From: Bacteroides sp.
Lineage (GTDB): Bacteria; Bacillota; Clostridia; Oscillospirales; Acutalibacteraceae
DNA: 64,000 bases
Assembly: GCA_023665085.1 (NCBI GenBank)
Contig: JAMPEQ010000010.1
Location: forward strand, 19,313 to 83,312
Direction of reading: 5' to 3'
The notes beneath the pieces were generated by a model. It had not been told where the DNA came from, ran no database searches, and was given only the letters and a program-made list of their open reading frames with translations. Shown in pieces: positions 55,361-62,132 of the stretch; the stretch's first letter is position 1, and the number at the start of each line of letters is the position of its first letter. A program made the position numbers and the translations under genes.

Positions 55361-56198
55361 TTATAGAATTGGTGATTGTCGAAAATTATTTAAATCAATA
55401 CCGGATTCTTCAATAAAATTAGTAGTTACATCGCCTCCATATAATATTGGAAAAACATATGGTAAATACAATGACAAAATCCCATTAGATGAATGGAAAA
55501 AATTAATTGATGATGTAACTCGGGAAGTAGTTAGAGTTTTGACACCAGACGGTAGCTTTTTTCTGAATTTATCACCTGTGCCTCTAGGTGAGTCTAAGGA
55601 AATAATACCACTTCCATATTTAGGTTATGAAATTTTAAAAAAGAATGGACTTTATTTAAGAAACATAATAACTTGGACATTTAACAATATGCAAAATTGT
55701 ACAAATAGATTGTCAGGTAGATATGAAAATATTCTTTGGGGCGTAAAAGACATTAACAATTATATTTTTAATCTTGACGACATAAGAATTCCCTATATTA
55801 CTAAAAATGATAAAAGATTAGAAGGCGGGATAGGAAGGAATCCTACTGATGTTTGGTATTATGATAGAGTTAATAATATGACAAAAAAGAAATATAATCT
55901 AACACATCCAACTATATATCCGTTGCCTATGATTATAAGAATACTAAAGATGTCAAGTAATAAATGTGATACCATATTAGATCCTTTTGCCGGAAGTGGA
56001 ACATCTCTTGTTGCTGCAAAAATTCTTGGCAGAAATGCGATTGGTTTTGAACTTGATCAAAAGTACAAAAAAGAGTTTTTAGTTAGGATTGAAACTGAAG
56101 GAAATATTTCTGAAGATACTTTTGATGAATTGTTTGAAGAGGATGAAAAGATTAAACGATTCAAAAAGGCAGAAGCAAAAATTCTTGGCACATCCTGA
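55350..56198 (+). CDS. Beta-class DNA methyltransferase 2
   Basis: The 282-residue protein has the same plan as its neighbour: motif IV 'VVTSPPYNIGKTYG' (about 25-38), 'PTDVWYYDRV', 'THPTIYPLPMIIRIL' and motif I 'DPFAGSGTSLVAAKILGRNAIGFE' (about 213-236). The two methyltransferases differ enough to suggest different targets. In restriction systems with non-palindromic sites, two enzymes often modify one strand each; that is the simplest reading here. A GAGGAGAAG site lies inside the end of the first gene. A 3' tail rich in Glu and Lys follows the catalytic domain. Confidence 0.93.
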   Translation: MSIDYRIGDCRKLFKSIPDSSIKLVVTSPPYNIGKTYGKYNDKIPLDEWKKLIDDVTREVVRVLTPDGSFFLNLSPVPLGESKEIIPLPYLGYEILKKNGLYLRNIITWTFNNMQNCTNRLSGRYENILWGVKDINNYIFNLDDIRIPYITKNDKRLEGGIGRNPTDVWYYDRVNNMTKKKYNLTHPTIYPLPMIIRILKMSSNKCDTILDPFAGSGTSLVAAKILGRNAIGFELDQKYKKEFLVRIETEGNISEDTFDELFEEDEKIKRFKKAEAKILGTS

Positions 56199-56283
56199 CA
56201 AATTATAGTGTAAATATTAAAAATTATATACGCATAAAATATTTTGAGATATAATTATAATACCAATGATAGGGGATGTTTGT

Positions 56284-57057
56284 ATGTTATATGATGAATT
56301 ATTAAAATTTTCGCAAGAAAGACTGCTTGAATTTTTCAAAAATACAAAGATTTTTGAAAATCAATTTGTATTTAATGATTTTAGTAAGATTTGTTATGAA
56401 AAGATGTATGTTAATAATTCATATAGTGATTTATTGAGCATAAAATCATTCAAAGAAGAGTATCCTGAACTTAGAGATTTGTGTAAAAAATGTGCTGCTT
56501 TTTACATACCGGCAAGGAATAAAAGTATACCAAAATATGATGTTATTTTAGGGAAACAACACGAAGAAATATTGATGGATTTTTTATCAAAAAAACTATC
56601 AGCTAAGATTGTCCGCGGAGATTTGCAAAATCGTAAATATCCTGATTGTAAGTTATTAAATAATAGTGAAAACGCCTTAGCGTATTTTGAAGTAAAGTTT
56701 CACGGAGCACCATTTATTTATGCACTTAATAAAATTGGTCGTTATTGCTATGAAGGTAGTGCTACATTAGATTATAAAAAAATAGAAAAACAGATTGAAA
56801 TTATTCACGATGAGATTGACTGTCCTGTATTTTATTTGCATTGGATTGAATATCCCTGCCTTAAAGGTGTGTTTTTTGAGACAGTAGATCAAGTTGAAAA
56901 ATATATTGCAACACAGCATGAAGAATTTAACCGAGCAGAACGCGAAGGTGATTTACAAAAAACAGAAAAATCCAGGTATACGAAGAAAATGTATTCTCCT
57001 TTATTGGAAATGGGCAGTTTTGAAGAATTTATTGAAGTTATAGAAAGATTGATGTAG
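56284..57057 (+). CDS. Putative PD-(D/E)XK restriction endonuclease
   Basis: This 257-residue protein shows no clear family, but residues near 120-140 carry a nuclease-like core: Pro-Asp in 'RKYPDCKLL', then after about 14 residues Glu-x-Lys in 'YFEVKFHG'. That spacing and the strand-turn-strand look fit the PD-(D/E)XK fold of restriction enzymes. It lies directly behind two DNA methyltransferases. I start at the ATG at 56284 with GGGGAT upstream; an ATG at 56266 is also possible. A TATAAT at 56256-56261 could allow separate transcription. Nuclease activity is inferred, not shown. Confidence 0.65.
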   Translation: MLYDELLKFSQERLLEFFKNTKIFENQFVFNDFSKICYEKMYVNNSYSDLLSIKSFKEEYPELRDLCKKCAAFYIPARNKSIPKYDVILGKQHEEILMDFLSKKLSAKIVRGDLQNRKYPDCKLLNNSENALAYFEVKFHGAPFIYALNKIGRYCYEGSATLDYKKIEKQIEIIHDEIDCPVFYLHWIEYPCLKGVFFETVDQVEKYIATQHEEFNRAEREGDLQKTEKSRYTKKMYSPLLEMGSFEEFIEVIERLM

Positions 57058-57058
57058 T

Positions 57059-57508
57059 ATGTGTACTAATAATTCTAAAACACAAATAAATCATATAATT
57101 AACAAATTAAAAAAAGAACATTTTAATATAGTTAAATGGGAACCTAATAATTTGTATTATCCTGAGTATATGTTTTTGGGAACGGATAGAGGTATATTAG
57201 CTTATATTGATTTTTTTACACATATTGAATTGCCATATCTATTCTGTGACTTTGATAATATTTTAGAAAAAACACGTTTGGCCGTATCGGATTTAGACAG
57301 ACCAATTTTCTATATCCATTTGGTAAATAATTCTTCTTTTTTTTGTTTTGAAACTGATGAACAGGTTAAGGATAGAATTTTTACCAATGACAATTATTTT
57401 TTTAAAGAATTTGGTGTTAAATATTATAATATCGATATAGACCAAACCGGTTCATATGATGAATTAATATATATTTTAAAGAAAATTAAAAAGGGCGAAA
57501 AAGTATGA
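57059..57508 (+). CDS. Shorter homologue of the putative nuclease, catalytic residues lost
   Basis: The 149-residue protein aligns by eye with the second half of the preceding protein: 'YYPEYMFLG', 'ILAYIDFFTHIELPYLF', 'LDRPIFYIHLV', 'CFETDEQVKDRI' match 'KYPDCKLLN', 'ALAYFEVKFHGAPFIYA', 'IDCPVFYLHWI', 'FFETVDQVEKYI'. The catalytic Asp is Glu here, and Glu-x-Lys has become Ile-Asp-Phe-Phe. It should therefore be inactive and may be a partner subunit, an inhibitor or a DNA-binding specificity protein. It begins one base after the stop of the nuclease gene and overlaps the next gene by four bases. Confidence 0.6.
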   Translation: MCTNNSKTQINHIINKLKKEHFNIVKWEPNNLYYPEYMFLGTDRGILAYIDFFTHIELPYLFCDFDNILEKTRLAVSDLDRPIFYIHLVNNSSFFCFETDEQVKDRIFTNDNYFFKEFGVKYYNIDIDQTGSYDELIYILKKIKKGEKV

Positions 57509-58881
57509 GTAGTTATATCGTTCACGGAAAACATCTTTCTATCCCATCGTTCTTTCAAGTCTATAATTATGGCGGAGGAAATGGAGATAAAGACAGAGAA
57601 ATTGTATATGCTGATTTATCAAAAGATACTCCTAAATTAATAAACTATTATTATATTTGTAATGAATATCCTCATTTGTTTCAAAGTAAATATTTTGACG
57701 ATGCGTTAAATTATGACAATATTGGTGATTTGTTTAATGATATTAGACAAAAGTTAATTAAAGATAAATGTGAGGTATATAAAGGTTATCATATTGGCAA
57801 TTATGATTTTAAAAATGATATATTTCTTTTGGATTCAGGTGCCTTTAATATAATAAAAAAAGTGGCACAAACTGTTGGATATGATGTTGCTGCCTTTAAA
57901 CAGGAAATTGTATCTCATATGATAAGATATTATGATTTTGCGAATTCATTAAAGGTTGATATTGTAGTCGGATTTGATCTCGGCGGTAAATATACAAAAA
58001 AAGACCAAGAAACAAATAATAAAGAACTGAGTAAGTTTTTGGCTAACATCGATGTAGAAGAATTAAACAATTATTTGCTTGAAGAAACAATAAAATATTT
58101 ATCTAAAAAGGCTGATTACTTTCCTTTGGTATTGGCGACTGTACATGGAAGAAATGAAGAAGAATTTGAAATTAATACAAAATATATACTGAATTTAGAA
58201 CATCTGTATAAATACTCTTTCTGGGGTTTTGCATTGGGTGGAATCGCAAGTACTAAAGGATTGGAGCAAAGTTGGTATGATACAATTAATTTTTCTTATA
58301 TCAAAAAGTCCAGAGTGAAAAGTGCTATAGCACCAGGTAAAGCAAGTCGAGTTGTTAGAAATCTTGTTGGCAAAAGACCGATTCATGCTTTAGGTTGTGG
58401 AGGATATCCTAATATTGTGATAAATTATTACTGTGGTGCAACTTCTTTTGATGCGGCATCACCGGTTCGAAGAGTTGGCGATGGTAATGAAGAATCGACG
58501 CATTATATTTATTCTAATTATATACCAAAGTCAGCTAAGTTTAGTAAATATTTAATTGGCGGCATAAAAATGAATGGTAAAATGTTGCCGGGTAATTGTG
58601 AATATGTCGAATTAAATAAGGTTGATGATAATTATCCTCTTTGTGGTTGTTATGCGTGTCAAACGATATCATCTGTTAGGAATATTAAAGAGTTATATGC
58701 TATGAAATCCAATGATAATGAAGCCAATTATTATAGTAGGCAGATTATGGGATTGCATGCCGTTAATCAACACACTAAACTTTGCCAGATTATTTGTGAT
58801 ATAAATAATATTGATGAATTTTGTGATAAATATAATAATGCATTAAATTCAGATATAAAAAAATTATATCATCAATTATAG
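57505..58881 (+). CDS. tRNA-guanine-transglycosylase-like enzyme (DpdA-like candidate)
   Basis: The 458-residue protein has a TGT-type barrel. 'FLLDSGAF' (Asp110) matches the substrate-binding DSGGF motif, 'VVGFDLGG' (Asp158) the second aspartate, 'GFALGGIAS' (241-249) the glycine loop, and 'ALGCGGYPNIV' with 'SFDAASPVRRVGDG' (Asp316) the nucleophile loop. A zinc site follows: Cys380, Cys382, Cys385 and a His near 418-423. Normal TGTs exchange guanine for preQ1 in tRNA and are about 375 residues. DpdA relatives do this in DNA. Its place in a DNA-methyltransferase cassette favours DNA as target; an odd tRNA enzyme remains possible. Confidence 0.7.
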   Translation: MSSYIVHGKHLSIPSFFQVYNYGGGNGDKDREIVYADLSKDTPKLINYYYICNEYPHLFQSKYFDDALNYDNIGDLFNDIRQKLIKDKCEVYKGYHIGNYDFKNDIFLLDSGAFNIIKKVAQTVGYDVAAFKQEIVSHMIRYYDFANSLKVDIVVGFDLGGKYTKKDQETNNKELSKFLANIDVEELNNYLLEETIKYLSKKADYFPLVLATVHGRNEEEFEINTKYILNLEHLYKYSFWGFALGGIASTKGLEQSWYDTINFSYIKKSRVKSAIAPGKASRVVRNLVGKRPIHALGCGGYPNIVINYYCGATSFDAASPVRRVGDGNEESTHYIYSNYIPKSAKFSKYLIGGIKMNGKMLPGNCEYVELNKVDDNYPLCGCYACQTISSVRNIKELYAMKSNDNEANYYSRQIMGLHAVNQHTKLCQIICDINNIDEFCDKYNNALNSDIKKLYHQL

Positions 58882-58929
58882 ATAACTGCTTTTTACAGCT
58901 TTTTCTATATAAATTTCCTTAAACATTTA

Positions 58930-58977
58930 AAAATCGTCTTTAATTTACTATCAATTTAAAGGCGATTTTACTTTTTT
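58930..58977 (+). terminator. Terminator of the DNA-modification cassette
   Basis: A 14-base stem with one G-U pair (58930-58943 with 58956-58969) closes a 12-base loop and is followed by AC and six T's. It lies about 50 bases after the TGT-like gene. Confidence 0.82.
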
Positions 58978-59170
58978 CTATTGGGTTTTTTATGTCCTAA
59001 AATCTAACTTAAGCGGTTATAAGTGTTTTGCAGCAATTATACGGCGGATAATTTTGAAATAGTATGATTTAATTATCAATAATAAACGGACAATAATGTT
59101 GATAGAAAAAAGCAGTGGTTTCATATTGAATAAGTCTGTAAAGATGAAGGTATTATCAATTTATATAACA
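58978..59170. other. Non-coding right edge of the cassette
   Basis: No gene, promoter or repeat stands out in this AT-rich stretch between the cassette terminator and the tRNA-Arg terminator. It may hold the remains of an older insertion boundary, but I see no diagnostic sequence. Confidence 0.35.
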
Positions 59171-59215
59171 AAAAATCCTTGAAACCAAGTAATATCAACG
59201 GTTTCAAGGATTTTT
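59171..59215 (-). terminator. Terminator of tRNA-Arg
   Basis: A perfect 16-base stem (59171-59186 with 59200-59215) closes a 13-base loop. On the minus strand it follows the tRNA-Arg 3' end by 4 bases and is trailed by a T-run. Confidence 0.88.
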
Positions 59216-59219
59216 ATAT

Positions 59220-59296
59220 TGGTACGCCGGAAGGGATTCGAACCCCCGACCTTCTGGTTCGTAGCCAGACACTCTATCCAACTGAGCTACCGGCGC
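59220..59296 (-). tRNA. tRNA-Arg (anticodon ACG)
   Basis: Read on the minus strand, GCGCCGG pairs with CCGGCGT in the acceptor stem. The D arm has AGCTCAGTTGGATAGAG, the anticodon stem TCTGG/CCAGA holds loop CTACGAA (ACG), and the T arm has GGTTCGAATCC. The CCA end is encoded at 59220-59222. The unrelated plus-strand frame across it is a known false-gene pattern. Confidence 0.95.
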
Positions 59297-59346
59297 GTAA
59301 CACCTTATTAAATTGTAAATATGCGCTTTATGCAAAAATGGCTGTT

Positions 59347-59388
59347 TGGTTCGTAGCCAGACACTCTATCCAACTGAGCTACCAGCGC
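59347..59388 (-). pseudogene. tRNA-Arg 5'-half copy (pseudo-tRNA or attachment-site remnant)
   Basis: This segment repeats 59255-59296 with 41 of 42 bases identical. It covers the acceptor 5' strand, D arm and anticodon arm of tRNA-Arg(ACG) and stops at the 3' side of the anticodon stem. The T arm and the 3' acceptor strand are missing. It is a direct repeat, 92 bases away from the intact gene. Such a sharp break in the anticodon stem is typical of recombination by tyrosine integrases, but no integrase is present here. Confidence 0.85.
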
Positions 59389-59464
59389 ATATCAGCACGA
59401 AAATCATTTTCAATTTTGTGCTTGATTAATATACCACATTAGTTAATAAAATGCAATAGTTTTT

Positions 59465-59908
59465 TTAATTATTTTTAGGAGGATTTAATTTTATATACTC
59501 TTCTAATATATCAGCAGCTGTTTTCGCTATTTCTGCACATGGACGCTTTTTGTAATATTCTTCAGTTCTCGGTGCGGGAGTCGGATTATCAGCTCCTGTT
59601 ATAGTTAAACCCAACAGTTCGCGGCAGACAATAGAGCCATTCTTTTCTTTAAATCTATTTGCGACATCCTGAACTTTTTTATAAATGGCGGCTTTATCTT
59701 CATCATAAAGAGCAGATATAACAAATGTCATACCGGATACAGTTCCGCAAACCTCTCTCATTCTGCCCATTCCGCCTCCAAAGCCGATAGTAAGTCTGGC
59801 AACTAAATCCTTATCAAGCTTCATTTCGTCGGCAAAAGACACAGCAACTGCCTGAGAACAAGTTAATCCTTCTTTGAATAATTTGTAAGCTTGTTCGCCT
59901 TTTGTCAC
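59465..59908 (-). CDS. C_GCAxxG_C_C-family protein
   Basis: The 147-residue protein has 'EGLTCSQAVAVSFADEM', 'RLTIGFGGGMGRMREVCGTVSGM' and later Cys residues in 'GSIVCRELLG' and 'KRPCAEIA'. This is the pattern of the C_GCAxxG_C_C family, small Cys-rich proteins thought to be redox-linked and sometimes found with oxidoreductases. The GCA motif itself is altered here. The start is GTG with GGAGG about ten bases upstream. It overlaps the stop of the zinc-ribbon gene by one base, so the two are coupled. Confidence 0.8.
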   Translation of the reverse strand: MTKGEQAYKLFKEGLTCSQAVAVSFADEMKLDKDLVARLTIGFGGGMGRMREVCGTVSGMTFVISALYDEDKAAIYKKVQDVANRFKEKNGSIVCRELLGLTITGADNPTPAPRTEEYYKKRPCAEIAKTAADILEEYIKLNPPKNN

Positions 59909-60651
59909 TAATCAAGACCTCCATCAAGATCTTCTATATCTTCAGCAGTAGTTGTTTCAACAAATACTGCTGATATACTTATATCCTTTGCAGCGGTAAA
60001 AGAATAAGCCATAGAACTGCTTATTTTTTTGCCGTTCGAATACCAGCCTTCAAATTCATAGTTATTGTCAGGATTGGCAACTATTGTGACATTTTCTCCC
60101 TCTTCGTATGTTCCTGAGCCTTCTACAGTTCCTCCACCCTGACTGATTAATTTTATGGAATATGTTTTTAGCTCAGTAGTTGTTTCTCTCTTTTTAGTTG
60201 TAGTGGTGGTAGTCTGCTCTGTTGTGGTTTCTTTTGTGGTTGACTCGGTTGTTTCCTCTTTTGTAGTGTTTATGCCGTAATAACTGCTTGTTTCCGACGC
60301 TGTGCTTACAGTTGATTGAGTGTTTGAGGCGGTTGTATCAGTATTTCCTGAATTTCCATGGGCAATAAGCACTACTGATATGATTATTGCAATAAGAACA
60401 ACAGCAAGTATAGCGATTACAATTATGCTTTTCTTTTCTTCAAGCTTGTTTTTATCACCTTTGTTATATGTGTCATTACTTGACTGTATTGCAGGTCTGT
60501 ATTCGTCATCAATAGGCTGTACAGCACCAAAGGTTTGTGTAGCAGAGTTATTTTGTGTTTCAATATTATTTTCATCATACAATGGTGATCCGCAGTTTTC
60601 GCATATATATCGGTTTTCATCATTTTCAGTTCCGCAGTTTTTACATCTCAT
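59908..60651 (-). CDS. Zinc-ribbon membrane protein with Thr-rich linker and beta-repeat domain
   Basis: The 247-residue protein starts with a zinc ribbon (two CxxC pairs, 'CKNCG' and 'CENCG', residues 3-20). A polar stretch and one membrane segment (about 77-98) come next. A Thr-rich linker (about 130-165) is followed by an external beta domain ('GGTVEGSGTYEEGENVTI', 'FEGWYSNGKKIS'), which I recognise as the divergent InlB-B/Bacterial-repeat type. So it has a metal-binding cytoplasmic head and an extracellular module. The function is unknown. Confidence 0.75.
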   Translation of the reverse strand: MRCKNCGTENDENRYICENCGSPLYDENNIETQNNSATQTFGAVQPIDDEYRPAIQSSNDTYNKGDKNKLEEKKSIIVIAILAVVLIAIIISVVLIAHGNSGNTDTTASNTQSTVSTASETSSYYGINTTKEETTESTTKETTTEQTTTTTTKKRETTTELKTYSIKLISQGGGTVEGSGTYEEGENVTIVANPDNNYEFEGWYSNGKKISSSMAYSFTAAKDISISAVFVETTTAEDIEDLDGGLD

Positions 60652-60946
60652 ATGAATTCACATTGCCTTTCCGTGTAAGTATTAAATCACATCCTTGATG
60701 CATCCGCATGAGGAGTGATGCAGTATGTATTGCTTTAGCTGTACAATAATGCTGATATTTTAATTTGATTAATAATAATTATATCACTATATGTTGAAAA
60801 TCTCAATAAAAATTGTACTTTTATAAAATAAAATTGTATAATTTTCAAAATTCTATTGACTTTTTTATCATTTTCATATAAATTTTATATGTAACGTTTT
60901 TATCAAACAAAGTACAATGTACAAATTTGAAAGGGGAACCCTAAAA
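60652..60946. promoter_or_regulatory. Divergent intergenic region with lipoprotein promoter
   Basis: This AT-rich gap holds a small hairpin near 60700-60722 (TGCATC with GATGCA). The lipoprotein promoter is probably TTGACT (60856-60861) with TAAATT (60879-60884) 17 bases on. A 17-base near-palindrome, CATATAA-ATT-TTATATG (60875-60891), overlaps that -10 box. No gene is visible. Confidence 0.5.
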
Positions 60947-61930
60947 ATGAACAAGTATGTTAAGAAGGGATTAAGCGTAGTTCTTGCGGCAGGACTTATT
61001 GCAAGTTCATTTGCAGGCTGTGCAAAAATTAATTATGTAACCGAAGGTGCTGCTCAGGCTATTCATGAGATTAAGGACGGCAGCTGGCAGAATCAGGACG
61101 AAGATGCTGCAGGTGCTAACAGTGATGCTGATGTAAGCGTTCTTGAAAAGAGCTTTGAGGCTAATACTTACGGCGGTGTTGAGTTTAAGGATCTTAATGA
61201 TGTAGCTGCTTATTATAAAGAAGCTTATGATTATACTAAGACTCTTACAGCTCAGTATATTGATGCTGACGGCAATGAGCAAACTTTCTATAAGCTCCTT
61301 GGTGATGAGGACATGGTTCTTGGCGGAGTTATGATTGACGGTAAAGAAAACAGCGTTATCAACAGCATTGTTCCGGGTATCGCAGGCAGCTTATTCAGCA
61401 AGAACACATATGGTCTTGTACCATGTAATAACAGAAATCCTGAAATGGATAATAACTTAGAGGATGACACACGTAAGGCTGATCATGATTTCAGAACATC
61501 AGATGTAACAGGTGATGACATTCTTGATGCTAATATTACTGACAATGGTGACGGCACAATTACAATGGTTATTCAGCCAAAGGCTGCTCAGATGAGTACT
61601 CGTGGTGATGACTCTCAGGGTAAATTCTTTGAGGTGCTCGGTGATATCGGCGGTGTAGTTGGTCAGATTGATCAGATAACATTTACACAGGGCACACCTG
61701 AAGAAAATGTTATCGTTGAATACAAAGGAAGTACAGCAACTGTTAAGATTGATACTAAGACAAAGGAAATCCTTGAGGCAGATTATAATATGATTGCAAA
61801 TGTAGCTGTAACTCATGCTTCTATAGCTGTTATTAAGGATAAGAGTGCTTCTCTTACAATTACTTATACAAACCACTATCCAGCATCAGATGAATATCTT
61901 ATGACTGAAAAGCAGCTTAAGAGAAAGTAA
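60947..61930 (+). CDS. Lipoprotein of unknown function
   Basis: The 327-residue protein has a lipoprotein signal peptide: basic start, hydrophobic core and lipobox ending in 'SSFAGC' with the Cys near residue 24. The rest is soluble and mixed alpha/beta, with no family that I recognise. A repeated pattern such as 'DGTITMVIQPK' and 'STATVKIDTKTKEILEADYNM' suggests lipid- or peptide-binding beta sheets. I use the ATG at 60947, behind AAGGGG; an upstream ATG would add ten residues. A strong terminator follows. Confidence 0.75.
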   Translation: MNKYVKKGLSVVLAAGLIASSFAGCAKINYVTEGAAQAIHEIKDGSWQNQDEDAAGANSDADVSVLEKSFEANTYGGVEFKDLNDVAAYYKEAYDYTKTLTAQYIDADGNEQTFYKLLGDEDMVLGGVMIDGKENSVINSIVPGIAGSLFSKNTYGLVPCNNRNPEMDNNLEDDTRKADHDFRTSDVTGDDILDANITDNGDGTITMVIQPKAAQMSTRGDDSQGKFFEVLGDIGGVVGQIDQITFTQGTPEENVIVEYKGSTATVKIDTKTKEILEADYNMIANVAVTHASIAVIKDKSASLTITYTNHYPASDEYLMTEKQLKRK

Positions 61931-61955
61931 TTAATTTAATATAGTAGTAAATTTT

Positions 61956-62000
61956 AAAAACGGCAGCTTTTGAAATACACATCAAAAGTTGCCGTTTTTT
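61956..62000 (+). terminator. Rho-independent terminator after the lipoprotein gene
   Basis: An 18-base stem (61956-61973 with 61982-62000, one G-U pair) with an 8-base loop ends in six T's. Confidence 0.92.
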
Positions 62001-62070
62001 ATATATTGGAGTTTGTATATAATTTTATTAAGATAATTAAAGACAAAATGTAAATTATGATAATAATTTA

Positions 62071-62099
62071 TTGATAATATGATTAACATGCTGTATAAT
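62071..62099 (+). promoter_or_regulatory. Promoter of the large membrane protein gene
   Basis: TTGATA (62071-62076) and TATAAT (62094-62099) have a 17-base spacer, about 35 bases before the start codon. Confidence 0.8.
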
Positions 62100-62132
62100 T
62101 AAAATACTAAACTAAAATATAGGAGAATTACT

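Noticed and set aside
57505..58881. Housekeeping tRNA-guanine transglycosylase (tgt)
   Set aside because: The length, the long N-terminal extension, the AT-rich composition and the DNA-methyltransferase neighbours do not fit; it is kept as TGT-like with the alternative stated.
59179..59442. Plus-strand 87-residue frame with 'GTPEGIRTPDLLVRSQTLYPTELPA'
   Set aside because: This is the familiar false protein produced by translating across a tRNA-Arg gene on the other strand; the tRNA and its 5'-half copy explain it.
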